Assembly: GCA_037349105.1 (NCBI GenBank)
Contig: JAYJMM010000114.1
Coordinates: forward strand, 5,633,501 to 5,697,500
Reading direction: 5' to 3'
Length of the DNA stretch: 64,000 nt
Origin: Limnomonas spitsbergensis
Taxonomy: Eukaryota; Chlorophyta; Chlorophyceae; Chlamydomonadales
A program made the translations under genes and the position numbers. Below the pieces are notes generated by a model. It saw only the letters and a list, made by a program, of their open reading frames with translations, did not search any database and had not been told where the DNA came from. This document shows, one piece after another, positions 10,529 through 22,897 of this stretch. Positions within the stretch are counted from its first letter, which is position 1, and every line of letters starts with the position of its first letter.

Positions 10529-13500
10529 ATGTCTGTTCCGATGCTTCCGCGCCGTCCTTTAGGCTCCACTGGGCTGAACGTCTCAGTCCTCGGCTTCGGC
10601 GCATCGCCCCTCGGGGGGGTGTTCCAGGTGTGACCCCCCCAGTTCGCACATTCTCCATGCAACCATGCTAGACGGCCTCCCAACATGTGCTTCGCATGCC
10701 CTGCATCATGATGCCTTAACTGCGCGTCCACTTTTGAGAAGCTGGGCTGCCAACCTCACTGTTCGTGAAGTCTATGATGCCCTTTGTTAAGTCCATGTTA
10801 AGTCCAAAGATGGCATGTGATACCCGGTCCCATATGGATACCTTAGGTGCCATATCAGTTTTCATTTTGCATGGCTCAGCTACAGTCCAGCTACATACCA
10901 GCTACCTCCATCCCTTCCATCGGAGGCCCCATGCTCGACCAGCCATGCTGCATTGGCCTCAGCCTGCAGCCATGCTGCTTTGGCCGCTGGCTGCACTGAG
11001 GCAATCAGCCCCACTGAGGCATTCAGGCCTTCAGTGACCGAAGTGCAGTCTGCCGAGGTTGGAATTGAGGCTCGAAAAATAAACAGTATGCCCTCCGTGG
11101 CTCAGCTGCAGTGCCTCCTTCACCCCATGCACTCTTGACGAAACGACATGCATGCATGAACGGCATGCGTGCATAAAAAGACAGCCATGATATGCGACGT
11201 GCAAGGGCGCCCTTGTATACATGGTGCTACTCAGTATTTATTTTTCCAGCTACATGTCCACCTTCGGCAGGCCGCCCCGCGGGCACCGAAGGCCTGGTTG
11301 GGACCAAAGCTGGTCCGGCCTGCGACTGGCGGCCAAAGCAGCAGGGTTGGCCACAAAGGGTCTCCGGCCTCCGGCCAGAGTGTAGCTGACTTGTAGCTGA
11401 GTCACGAAAAATAAACACTGGTGCAGCTACCAGTCGGTTCAACCAGCCATACCAAATGGACCACATCCGCATGATACAAGGTATACCGTAGAAGTCCTAT
11501 GCATCGGCGAGAAATTAATGTGTTTTCGCTGTTGCGCCCCGAGAAACCCCCAATTCAGCAAGAAAAGACAAGTACCGGTAGGGGACGTCAAACAAAAATT
11601 CCTTCAAAAAGCGCTCTTTGGCTGAAAACTTCTGTTTTTCCTCGTTCGCGGAGGAGTATCAAGTTTACGGTGATGCACACCCTCTGCCCACATCCATATC
11701 ATCGTACAGACCCCAACTCCTGATCCTGCAACCCCAATTTCTTTCATTGTCATCACCTGCCAGATTATCAGGGCGCAGCCCATGCTGCAAGGCATCACCC
11801 ACCTGATCCCTGTTTCAGATTTCGGACGTCTTGTGTGAAAGGTGTTGACGTGAAAATTGCAGCAGCCACTGCCCTGACCCCTGAGCCCGTACCCGCGCGC
11901 TTCAGATGGCAAAGCCTGGGGTGCCCTCTACGACATGGTCTCTGCCTAACCTAGCCGGTAGACTGTTTGAATGTGGACCAGTGCTTCTTTGAAGGTGGTA
12001 GAGAAACCATTTTCTTGTAGTGCCTCATTCTTTTGACTTTTAAAAAGCTCTTTAGTGAAGCGGTGACTCTAGACCCTCGCCTTGCCTGACCTAGCCGTCG
12101 GACACCTTGGCGTACATGATGGCACCTGGGTTGGGGTACCTTAGATTCGATTCGCCTTCCCTCGAGTATGAAATAACAATTTCTTGTAATGCTGCCCTCA
12201 GGGCAAATTATCGACAAAAAGTAATAAATTTTCGGACTCAATCATTCGCGGCGTTCATCCCTAGCCGTGATGACAAGGACCCCATGGGCCGCCACCCCAC
12301 GTCAGCATCAGGAGCGTCCTCGAACATCTATCGAGTTTTGGCCTGAGGGTAGCATGACATAAACAATTGATTCAGACCCAATGGAGACAACTTCAAATCT
12401 ACGGTATGCTATGTAGTAATTTAGGGTCTTGCAATACCACTCATAACATCCAGGGTTTATTTTTCGTGACTCAGCTACATATCAGCTACATATCAGCTAC
12501 AACAGGTACAACAGCTCCCTGCCAGAGGCCCCAGGTGTGGCCAGCCATGCTGCTTGGGCCGCCAGACTTCAAATGCTGCAGGAACTCTGAACCCTAAGCC
12601 CTCGACTTCTTGAGTCCAAGCCCTACCCCTTGCCTGACCTAGCTGGTGCACCCCAGCGTCCGCAAGAGATCACCTGACCTGTCCCTGAATCCTAAACCGC
12701 ATGCCTCCGACACGAGATACCCAGGAGCTCTGTACCCTAAACTCTAAACTTTTGTGACTTTTTCACCCCTGCCTGACTGCAGCCGGAGGACCCCAGCGTG
12801 CGCAAGATATCATCCAACCTGTCCCTGAACCCTGAACCACATGCTTCCGACATTAGGTACTTAGGAACTCTGAACCCCTAAACCCTTAACCCTTGGGTCT
12901 AATCCCTGACCCTTGCGTGAACCCAGCACGCACAAGAGATCACCTAACATGTCCCTAAACCCATAACCCCAACCTGTCCCTGAACCCTAAACCCGAACCC
13001 CAAATGGCATGCCTCAGACACCTGGCACCCAAGAACTCTCAACCCTAAACCCTTAACTTCAGTCAAGGCCCTGACTCCCGCCTGACCGTAGCCAATGGTT
13101 CTCAGCGTGTGAAAGAAGCCGTCCACCCTGTCCTTGAACCACACGCCTCCGACACTATGCACGCAGGAAATCTGAACCCTGAACCCTTAAATCTAACCAC
13201 TGAACCTTTAATACCGAACCCTTCAATCCAATCTCCAAACCCTAAACCCTTCAATCCAATCCATAAACCCAAAACCCTGAACCCTTCAATCCAATCCCTG
13301 ACCCCTGCCTGCCTGCCTGCAGCCAGTGGACCCCAGAGTATGCAAGCAAGCCGTCCACCCTGTTCTTAAACCCTAAACCACACAGGAACTCTGAACCCTG
13401 AACCCTTCAATCCAATCCCTGACCCCTGCCTGCCTGCCTGCAGCCAGTGGACCCCAGCGTGTGCAAGCAAGCCGTCCATGACGCCTTCAAGGCCGGGATC

Positions 13501-16500
13501 AACTTCTTCGACACGTCGCCGTTCTACGGAGCCACGAAATCAGAGACGGTGGGCGGGGCTAGGGGGCGGGGCGGGGTGGGGCAGGACGGGACGGGGCAGG
13601 GCGGGCCGGGGCGAGGGAGGGGGGAGGGCGCATGCTGTTTGATGGGGCAGGCGTGCGATCTGGGCAGAGGAGAAAGCAAACCTGCAGCGCGCTTGATCAC
13701 CAGAGCGTATGCAACGGGGTTTGGGAGTGTTTTGTGCTCAGCAAAAAACGCCTAGGGTCCCCTTCAGTGAATACAAAATAGCCGGATGGCAGCTGTTTTA
13801 CCCCAGATACCCTAACCCTAACCCTGAGCCCTGAGCCCTGAACCCTATGCACCGAGACATCAACCGTATCTTTGCTTGCAGCGCAGAGCAACCGCCATTC
13901 TCCCACCTCCACACCGCAGGTACTGGGCATGTCCCTGCAGGGCCTGCCGCGCTCCGAAATCGTGCTCTCAACCAAGGTGATGCATTGATCCCGCTACCGT
14001 ACACCCGTTAGATTGAAGGGTTCAGTGTTTGAGCATGTCGCTGCAGGGCCTGCTGCGCTCCAAAATCGTGACATCAATCAAGGCGATGCATTGATCACGC
14101 TGCGCCTGCTTGCTGCTTTACCCCCTTTGCATTGGGTTTGAATTGCATGGTGATTTGCTTTGCAATGGCATTTGCATTTACATTACACGATTGCTCCATA
14201 ATCGTGTTTTCGACCAAGGTGACGCTAACTGACCTTGCTACCGTAGTCCGTACGCCTGCTAGGGTTGAGTATTGAGGGCTTAGGGTGTTGAGGGTTTGGG
14301 GCATGTCGCTGCAGGGCCTGCTGCGCCCGGCATTGTGCGTTCAGCGAAGGTAACGCACTGATCTCGCTATCGCACGCTTGCTAGCTGCTTTTACGCTTTG
14401 CATTTGCATCGGGTGTGCATTTGCATTGTTCCTTGCATTTTCTAATGACATTGCATTGCTGTTTGCATTGCTTTGCTCTGGTCTCGCTACCATACGCCTG
14501 CTAGCTGCTCTTACACTTTGCATTAGCATTTGGTGTGCATTTGCATTTCTCATTGGCATTGCTTTGCATGAAGCTTTGCATGAAGCTAAACCTTTATAAT
14601 AATCTCTAGAAATGAAACGATTACCTTCATTGATGGACTCCATGGAGCCGCTGCTCAGGGTTAAGGTTCCAGGGTTTACGTCACTCCTTTTGTGTTTAAA
14701 TGTTAATGCAATCAGCCTATTCACCACTGCACCCTTTACCCTAGTATCAGGATAGTTTCAGTCACCAGTTTTCACGCTGGTGACTAAACTCATCCTGGTT
14801 CCAAAGTTTAGGGTCGAATGTTGTGTCGATATGAATCCCAAGTCAGGCGAGGGGGCCGTCACCTTTGGGCGGGGACTCTCTGGGTGGCAAGTGCCTTGCC
14901 CGGGACGCAGTCGAGCGTTCTGGTTCAGGTTTCATATTTTGTACCGCTACTCATGTCTACGGCAAGCCAGAGTCAGGGCCTGGGCGCTGGCTAGCCCTAG
15001 ATTCCAGTGTTTCTTTTAGTGCGTGCCGAAGCACCTATGGGGGGCCGCCGGGCGGCCATTGCTGGGCCTATGGGGACCAGACCATGACTCATCTACGGCC
15101 GGTGGCCCTATGAGTGGGGCTTGCTGCACCAGGCCCCGTGCTGTTGCTGAACTGTAGCTGAACGGTAGCTGAACGGTAGCTGAACTCTAGCTGGACTGTG
15201 GCTGAAGCACGCTAAATTAACCAGTGGTTTGGGCCTCCGAGGTTGCCGTTAAAATAACCCCTCATATTCCTGGGTGAAGTCACAGTCCAAGGTCAAGGGT
15301 TCAGGTTGTTTATGGATGTGATTCCTGTGTCAGTCCACAGCCTTTGTGTCTAAAGCCCTCCCTTAAATTCCTGCATGGCTCTCGCAGTAAACCCTAGCCT
15401 ACACCTGGCCCCCAAGCCACCCCTTCCGCCCCCTCAATGGCCGTCGTTGAAACTGGAAACCTGGAACTTGTACAGGTTGGGCGGTATGGCCAAGACGTGT
15501 TTGACTTCTCAGCGGAGCGTGTGACCGCAAGTGTGAACGAGTCTCTGGAGCGCCTTCAAACCAGCTACATTGACATTATCCAGTGAGTGGCAGTGGTTAC
15601 TTTTGTGTGCCTTAGCTACAATTCAGCTACATCGACCTTGTCTAGTCAGAGGCAGTGATCGCTTTTATGTGCTTCAGCTACAGTTCAGCTTCATCGACAT
15701 TATCCAGTGAGTGTCAGTGGTTCCTTTTTTGTGCCTCAGCTACAATTCAGCCACATCGACCTCGTCCAGTAAGCGACAGTGGTCGCTTTTATGTGCTTCA
15801 GCTACAATTCAGCTACATTGACATTATCCAGTGAGTGGCAGTGGTTACTTCTGCGTTCTTCAGCTACAATTCACACTTATGACCCCCTCCCGATGTAGGT
15901 GTTGTGTCATCCATCTGTACCGGCATCCATGATGTACTGCCTGTGTTTTTGTGAAACCAATTGCCTCCTCTGATTCACATGGGCGACATGGTCAGCGGAA
16001 CCCTGACCATATGCATTGATTCTTTTTTTTGACTCGTCTACATGTCAGCTACACCGAGGCCTCTGGCTGGAGGCCCTGTTTGTGGCCAGCCATGCTGCTT
16101 TAGCCACCATTCGTAGGCCGGTCCAGGTTTGGTCCCGATCGCGGCTTTGGGGCGTCTGTGGGGCGGCCTGCCGAAGGTGGACTTAAGCTGAAAAAAGAAA
16201 CACTGACCATATGATCTCAATTATTTTAACAAAATACACCGGTGTCCGGTGTCTAATCCCCCCCCCTCCCACTGCTGGTTTCATGATATTGTGTACGGTC
16301 ACCTGGACAAGATTGTCAGCAACACCCTTGTGTCCATACAATCTCAACTTCGAAATGTATTGAAATCCAGTCTTACCGGTCATTCCGCACAGTAGGTTTT
16401 GGGGCATGGAGTACGGCGACCTGGTCAGCATTGTCAGCGAGACCCTGCCAACACGATCTCAACCTTCGAAATATTTATATTCAATACCGGTATTCCAATC

Positions 16501-19500
16501 ATTATCCCGCCACTGTAGGTGTTACGATATTGAGTGCGGCAACCTGGTCAACTTTGTCAGCGAGACCCTGCCAGCACAGTCTCAACTTTGTTATTTGTTT
16601 AAATTCAATATTTATCGGTATTTATCCCGCACTGCAGGTGTCACGATACTGAGTGCTGCGACCTGGTCAACATTGTCAGCGAGACCCTGCCAACACAATC
16701 TCAACCTGATAATTCGTTTAAATACAACATTTGTTTATCCCACCACTGTAGGTGTCACGACATTGAGTACGGCGACCTGGACAAGATTGTGAGCGAGACC
16801 CTGCCGGCCCTGCAACGCCTCAAGGAGCAGGGCTTGGTCCGACACATTGGCATCACAGGCCTGCCCCTCAGCGTGTTCCGCTACGTACTGGATAGAGCGC
16901 CGCCAGGTGGGATATCCGCTGCTCTATAATAGGGTTAAGTTTAGGTAAAATCCTCAACTCTAACCTTGCCCCCATTAAGCCGCCCCTCAGCGCGTTCCGC
17001 TACGTACTGGATAGAGCGCCACCTGGTAGGATATGCTCTGGTCTGTTACGGGGTTTAGTTTAGGTCAAACCCTCAGCCCTAACCTTGCCCCCATGAAGCT
17101 GCCCCTCAGCGGGTTCCGCTACGTTCTGGATAGAGCGCTGTCTGGTTGGATATGCTCTGGTCTGTTACAGGGTATGGTTCAGGTCAAACCCTGGACCCTA
17201 ACCTTGCCCCCATGAAGCTGCCCTCAGCGGGTTCCGCTACGTACTGGATAGAGCGCCACCTGGTAGGATATGCTCTGGTCTGTTACAGGGTATGGTTCAG
17301 GTCAAACCCTGGACCCTAACCTTGCCCCCATCAAGCAGCCACTCAGCATATTCCGCTACCCTCTGTCTGGCGCGCTGCCTGGTAGGATATGCGCTGGTCT
17401 ATGACAGGGTTTAGTTTAGGTCAAACCCTCAACTCTAACCTTGCCCCCATGAAGCTGCCCCTCAGCGTATTCTGCAACTCACTGTATGGCGCGCTGCCTG
17501 GTAGGATATCCGCTGCTCTGTTACAGGAGTAAGGTGACGGTAACATCTTTTATCTTGAAGCTAACCTCATGAAGCTGCCCCTCCATGTACCCTGCTGTGC
17601 ACTCCTGGATGGAGTGCTACCGGGTAGGGTATGCGCTGCTCTATGACAGGGTGCAGTTTAGGTCCAACCATCAACCTTGCCCCCATGAAGCTGCCCCTTA
17701 GCGTATTCCGCTACCCTCTGTCTGGCGCGCTGCCTGATAGGATATGCGCTGGTCTATTACAGGGTATGGTTCAGGTCAAACACTTGACCTGGAACTTAAT
17801 CCCTGAAAGCTACCCCTAGGCGTATTATTATGTGTACTGGATAGAGCACCGTTTGGCAGGCCTCTCGCTGTACAATGGGTTTAGGGTCTAGATTCAGTCT
17901 TATCCCCCGACCATGAAATCGCTGCATGGCCTATTCCGCAACGTGCTAAAGATGCAGAATGCTTTCGTACTGCCAGAACTGACTCAAGTACTCTCCTTCA
18001 ATTCGCCCTCCCTTCTGCTGGTTGCCTGCTCAGGTACGGTGGACGTAGTGCTTTCGTACTGCCACAACAGCCTGAATGACTGTACGTTGCTACCCGAGCT
18101 GCCGTACCTCGAGGACAAGGGCGTGGGCATCATTAGCGCCTCGCCGCTGTCCATGGGCTTGCTGACAAAGGTGGGCTTGTTGGATCTCAGCAAAGTAATT
18201 CAGCCACCAGAAGGACCGTAATCACAGCACTGGTTGCATTGCTGGCGACCAGATTTGCATATCCTCAAGGGTGAGGGCGCCGGGATCATCAGCGCCTCGC
18301 CGCTGTCCATGGGCGTCCTGACAAAGGTAGGTTTGGTGCCAATGGTGGGCTTGCTTGCCATGGTGGGCGCGGAGCCAATGATGGGCTTGCTGACAAAGGT
18401 GGGCTTGGTGTCAATGGTGGGCTTGCTTACAATGGTGGGCTCAGTACCAATGATGGGCTTGTTGACAAAGGTGGGCTTGGTGCCAATGGTGGGCTTGCTT
18501 ACAATGATGGCCTTGCTGACAGTGGTGGGCTTGCTGTCAATGGTGGGCTTGCTGAGAAAGGCGGGCTTGCTGTCCATGGTGGACTTGCTGTCAATGATGG
18601 GCTTGCTGACAATGGTGGGCTTGCTGACAAAGGTGGGCTTGGTGCTAATAGTGGTTGACTTACTGACAATGGTGGGCTTGCTGTCCATGTGCACTGCTGA
18701 AAGGGGCGGGATCCAGTGATTATTGGAGTGCACAATGTACCATACTTTCAGATTGCCTTCACGCACAAATATTGTCTTCGAGCGGTGGGCGATAGGCCGC
18801 GCGGACTACAAAATAATCACCACTGAGGACTATTAAACAATGAAACTTGCACCTGCGGGGCCTGATAAACCTTATAATTTATTTTCCTAGGGTTGCAGGA
18901 AGGCTTTTTAGATGTACGGTACCACTTGAGGTGGTCGCTCGGCGGCCACCGCTGGGCCGGTCGTGATATAAGTTTGACCGTCCCACGGCATACTGAAGGG
19001 CATGCTGCGCCAGGCCTCCTCGGCTGTAAGGCGTGATGTAGATGAATTGTAGCTGAGGCATCCTAAATAAGGCTGTGGTGGGCTGCCCTGTCCGAAGGCA
19101 AGGCCCGGGCGCTCCCGTGAGGAAGTGTGTGAACTCTCTGTGCTGACATGTGGACATCATAAAAGATGGTTTGAGTGGCGGCATTACTTCGTGGTTTTCT
19201 GACGGAGCCGTTGATGTGCAATCGTGGGGAGAAATTGAAAGACTCATTTCGTTTTTTCATTTGACTGTGCTGCACCCCTGCCCTGGCCACCCGCAGCAAA
19301 AACTAAACCCTAAACCCTGAACCCCGCAGCAAGGTCCCCCTGAGTGGCACCCCGCCCCAAAGGAGGTTCAGGAGGCAGTGAAGACAGCCGTCGCCAGGAC
19401 CAACGCGCTGGGTGTGGACATTGCCAAAATAGCCCTGGCCGAGGCCCTGCGGTACGGAAAGGGGTGGGGGGGGGGAGGCAACCATCATGACTTACTTATC

Positions 19501-20183
19501 ATGATCTACTTGTCTGATTCATTTCCTGAAGTTGCCGTGTGCCAGAGTTGCTGACCAAGGTCTTCAAGGATGTCAGAGTGCATACCTGCTTGATTAATCG
19601 CCTGTTGTCGGTTTGTGCGGTTACGGTACTTGCTCATGAAGAGGCGGAATTCCAGCGGGGCGGAATTTAATTTCGCGTCGTTGATTCCACTGTTCTCTTG
19701 GAAACTATCGTAGCATTGACAGTGGTATCCTGCAACTATGGTATTATTGGTATGCAATACCCAGCGTTGCCTTGCGTAAAGCCTGGTGTTTCTCAACCGC
19801 TATGAGCAGTTGCGCTTTCTCTGGCTTTCGGTGCCTCTGTCAGCATACGCCAAATCCCCTCTGGACGGCCACCGGGTGGTAAACCGCTGGGTCAAGGGGG
19901 ACCAAACCTTGACCGGCCTACGGTCAATGAACCAAGTGGGAGATGCCTGAAATGACAAAAGATCATGAACATCTGAATCCACGCGCGCAGATCCCCCAGG
20001 ATCGCAACTACCTTGGTCGGCATGGCGACGCCCGACGTGGTCGCCTCCAACGTCCGGACGGCGCTGGAGGCATGCGGCCTGCTCGCAAACTCTGCGTCAG
20101 AGCTCGAGGCGTCGGCCCTGGCAGAGGTCACAGCTGCTCTGTCCAGTATCCACGGAGTTTCGTGGCAATCGGGCAAGGTCTAA
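10529..20183 (+). CDS. GalDH: L-galactose dehydrogenase (aldo-keto reductase), complete
   Basis: Oxidises L-galactose to L-galactono-1,4-lactone with NAD, the penultimate step of ascorbate synthesis in plants and green algae; expected to be cytosolic. Eight exons with consistent phases: 10529-10627, 13444-13548, 13920-13976, 15476-15582, 16752-16906, 18034-18170, 19330-19451 and 19991-20183 (TAA), giving 324 aa, close to the plant enzyme (about 320). Landmarks: RRPLGSTGLNVSVLGFGASP at the N-terminus; FFDTSPFYGATKSE carrying the catalytic Asp and Tyr; VLSTK with the Lys; FDFSAERV and SLERLQTSYIDIIQ; CHDIEYGDLDKIVSE with the His; GITGLPLSVFRYVLDRAPPG; ISASPLSMGLLTK. All four AKR tetrad residues are present. 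The C-terminus is TLVGMATPDVVASN onward. The acceptor of the last exon could alternatively be 10 nt downstream. Nearly every exon edge has echo copies in the neighbouring intron. Confidence 0.95.
10856..11089. mobile_element. MITE-like element, copy 2
   Basis: Starts CAGTTTTCATTTTGCATGGC followed by CTCAGCTACA and ends CTCGAAAAATAAACAG, an inverted version of the family end. It lies in intron 1 of the dehydrogenase. Target duplication is not clear. Confidence 0.45.
11232..11420. mobile_element. MITE-like element, copy 3
   Basis: 189 bp. The left end CAGTATTTATTTTTCCAGCT and the right end GAAAAATAAACACTG form terminal inverted repeats. The flanking octamers GTGCTACT and GTGCAGCT match at six of eight bases, as expected of an aged 8-bp target duplication. 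Confidence 0.7.
12450..12590. mobile_element. Partial MITE-family fragment
   Basis: Carries the family end GGTTTATTTTTCGTGACTCA and three tandem ATCAGCTACAT-like units, then GCCAGCCATGCTGCTTGGGC as in other copies. No matching right end is seen. Confidence 0.4.
12630..13443. repeat. Degenerate echoes of the exon 2 acceptor, dehydrogenase intron 1
   Basis: About five diverged units resemble the junction at 13444 (CCTGCCTGCAGCC then GTGGACCCCAGCGTGTGCAA). They lie near 12640, 12780, 12910, 13085 and 13325. Each is followed by CCCTGAACCCTAAACC-like filler. The copy at 13325 is the closest to the real exon. Confidence 0.75.
13977..14600. repeat. Degenerate echoes of exon 3 and its donor
   Basis: Downstream of exon 13920-13976, the string ATGTCGCTGCAGGGCCTGCT recurs near 14035 and 14304, and the exon end CTCCAAAATCGTG...CAAGG(T/C)GA recurs near 14065, 14195 and 14335. 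Between them lie TTTGCATTTGCAT-rich runs. Confidence 0.7.
15563..15842. repeat. 63-bp array of the exon 4 donor region, five copies
   Basis: The end of exon 4 (AGCTACATTGACATTATCCA then the donor GTGAGTGGCAGTGG) repeats at about 15563, 15624, 15687, 15749 and 15811. Only the first copy is in the reading frame of the gene. At least two intronic copies keep an intact GTGAGT donor. Confidence 0.9.
16014..16205. mobile_element. MITE-like element, copy 4, with 8-bp target duplication
   Basis: 192 bp. The left end CATTGATTCTTTTTTTTGAC mirrors the right end GCTGAAAAAAGAAACACTG. It is flanked by perfect 8-bp repeats ACCATATG (16006-16013 and 16206-16213), the duplication length typical of hAT-superfamily insertions. 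It is in inverted orientation to the 11232 copy and carries no coding sequence. Confidence 0.78.
16240..16751. repeat. About 120-bp array of the exon 5 acceptor and exon start
   Basis: Upstream of exon 5, four decayed copies of its acceptor and first 70 or so bases occur (GGTGTCACGA, GACCTGG, then TTGTCAGCGAGACCCTGCC) at about 16240, 16381, 16504 and 16624, before the real one at 16739. Several keep a TAGG or CAGG acceptor. Confidence 0.88.
16860..17950. repeat. About 119-bp array of the exon 5 donor end, ten copies
   Basis: CCCCTCAGCGTGTTCCGCTA and GGATAGAGCGC plus the donor, part of exon 5, repeats at about 16863 (real), 16982, 17101, 17219, 17338, 17457, 17578, 17692, 17812 and 17927. Similarity to the exon declines with distance. 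Confidence 0.92.
18171..18690. repeat. Exon 6 end copy followed by an 18-bp-type minisatellite
   Basis: The exon 6 end (ATCAGCGCCTCGCCGCTGTC, then CTGACAAAG and donor) is duplicated at 18270-18330. From there short units of the form GGGCTTGCTGACAATGGT repeat about 20 times. The satellite unit is the splice donor itself with its flanks. Confidence 0.88.
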
Positions 20184-20920
20184 GCAGTCTCATGTTCCCA
20201 AGGCCTTAAGCAGGCCTTCCCTCGCCGGCCCTCCTGCTATGGAGTGTCATGGCGGTCAGGCAAGGTCTAAGCCGTCTCATGCTCCCAAGGCCTCAAGCAG
20301 GCCCGAGCTTGATTGCCAGGGAAATCACGGCTGATCAGCCGCTGACGAAAATGGGGAAGTAGAAAATAGGGCCGATCGCCTCGCTAGGGACGTGTCGGCG
20401 CAGGCTGGAAGAAAAAGAGAGGGGGGGCGGCAGTAACACTGTATCGCTAGGTCTGAGCAGGTCTTAGCTTACCTGCTATCCTGTATTGCTAGGTGTGACG
20501 GAGGCTGCCTATGGGGTGTCATGGCTATCGAGCTAGTCTTAGCTGTCCCGTTTTTTTCGATTTCAGGTGAAAAGTGGAGGCTATGCAGTGCGCAATCAAG
20601 TCTGTTCAGTTTTTTGAAGTTTCTTAGTTTTGGCAACGGACGTCGAGCAAGTCCTTGAGTGCTCCTGCCGCCATCCTGTATTGCTACTAGGTGTGAGGTG
20701 TGCAGGCCTTGGAGTGTCGGGGCCGTCGGGTAAGGTCTAAGCTGTATGGTTTTCCAGCTTTAAGGTGAAAAGTGGAGGCCTTGCAGTGCAATGGCCATCG
20801 AGCAAGGTCTGAACAGGCCTTAGCAGGCCTGCCATTGTGTACCGCAAGGTGTTAGGAGCGGTGGTTATGAGTTTAGGCCTTGCGGTTTCGTGGCCGTCGG
20901 GCAAGGTCGGAGCGGTGGAC
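20150..20920. repeat. Echoes of the dehydrogenase stop-codon region
   Basis: The end of the coding sequence (GGCAATCGGGCAAGGTCTAA) is followed by degenerate copies near 20250, 20520, 20710, 20800 and 20890 (for example GTCAGGCAAGGTCTAAGC). They lie in the 3' UTR or flank. Confidence 0.7.
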
Positions 20921-22897
20921 CACTAGGCACCACAGGTTTTCTGCTACGGTAGTTCACAGTCGAGGCAGATATGAGGTGTGGAGGCAGCGTGGAGGTGTGG
21001 AGGTGTCTTGCCTATGCTGTGAGACCTCAAGTGAGGGACCACCTTGACAGAACTTATTTTTCTTTTCACAAGTCTTTGTAGGGACGCAATTCTGTGTATA
21101 GGGTTAGCAGTGCAGCTTCAGCAGGCAGCTCTGCAGCCACCAAATGCCCGATTCGGGCCGAATCTTGATCGGCCTTAAACTCAAGCAGTCCGTTTGGATG
21201 TGCATGAGGCCTCCGGCCGAATGTAAGAGGTAGCTTAAATGCAGCCGAGACAGGTGGCCGAGACGCACGAAAAGAAAAAAACGGACATCGGACCGAAGAT
21301 CGTGAGATTGTCGTCAGGGAACTGAAGTGCCAAAGAGTCACTACTGAGTCCCTTGTCTTCTACACGGTGGGGTTCATTGTTGTGCCGGAATCTCCGCGGC
21401 CGCAATCAGCCTCAACACGGTTCTGTCACGTATACTGCAATAGACTGTGACAACTAAGTACCCTACATGATGCGCAACAACTACAGTACGCCCCCGCACC
21501 GCACACGCAACACACATCACCAGCAACATCCAACATGCATCCAACAATGCAGCACCATCACATGCACCATCACCTAGCATGTTCAGTTTTTCAAACTTCG
21601 AAGCGCAAACTGAGGAAGCCCAGGAAGGAGCAAACTCGGCAGTTGCTACCGGTACACACAGCCTACTCAACAGTTTTCAGGGCACACACGGCACTCGTGG
21701 GCTGCGTCAAAGGCACAGCTTTTACAGGTACAATCCCGTTCGTTCCTGGTCACTGCGGTAGTCACTGTGGTACTCTTTCCCTTCTGGGATTGCATGGTGT
21801 TTGCGCCTGCAGTTTGTACCGGCAGCAGCACCCGCCGTCATCGGTTTAGATCCCTCTAAGCACCAAGGTGGAACCGGTTTCATACGGTCCGGTAGGTCGA
21901 GCGGTGAGGGCAATCGAAGCGTAGAGGTTGCTGCACCTTAGGCATGCAGATATTTTCAGCACGGGTCTTCACGCACATGCAGTAGCCAGTAGTTGAGTCA
22001 CCGTATGGTATTTGCATTGTTACGCTTATTTCGCGGACATTGCTTACCTCTAACTTCGTTATTCAATTGCACTGTGTAGAACCCTGCGACAGTGCACGTC
22101 CCAATCACGTCCCCTATCTACGGCCGCATGTGCCGTTCGCAGTCGTGTGCGGCATTATTGCACATCTGAAGCTGAATGTTCAGTTATTTCTAACTTCGGC
22201 ATTACTAAGCAGCGCTGTTTTCTCCCAACGTTGACGTGGGACCATGCTCGAAGTCCAAACGACTGCCGGAACAGCTTTCAGAGATAAGGCCGGCGACAGT
22301 GGCGAGGTGAATTCGAGCTAGCCATCCAAAACCGATTCAAAACAGGTACGATTGGTTCGAAATGAACTGGAAACGCCGTACAATTCCTTTCGTCGCTTTA
22401 AGCTTTCGTTGCTAGCTGTTCAGTCACTCATTTACATTTGTAGACTACGCTCACAATACGCATTGACCACGTATTGCGGGTTGAAACAACAAATAGCACC
22501 ACCAATGCTCACCCTATCGCGTTGTTAGCCAGCTCGCTCGCTGCCTCTGTTAGGCTGCTGTCCGGGGTGCTTTCTTTCGCCGTCGTCACTACTGCCTCTA
22601 CCCGAGCCAGTTCCCGCGTGGTTTATTGGAGCCTAATCCAAGGTATGCGCTTTTGTTCCTGCTCGGGGTTACACGCGCACGCATAATGAAGAGTGAGGCA
22701 CCGAAAGACAGTGTCGGTGGAAAGAATGCTCATGAAATGGATGCACTCCCATCCCCGGCCCCTTGATTTTTAAAACTTGCCCTCGAGTTGTGTGCCCGCC
22801 CATTTGCCCCTCTCACCTAAGTAACGTACGTGGCATTCACGCCTCTCCCCGTCTCTTGGTTCGTTCTGACTTAATTTGACCCGTGCGCTGACGACAG
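20921..22897. other. Intergenic region, no gene seen
   Basis: Low-complexity and unique sequence between the dehydrogenase and the wall glycoprotein. Short open frames lack family resemblance. The promoter of the downstream gene should lie near its right end; no TATA box is convincing. Confidence 0.5.
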
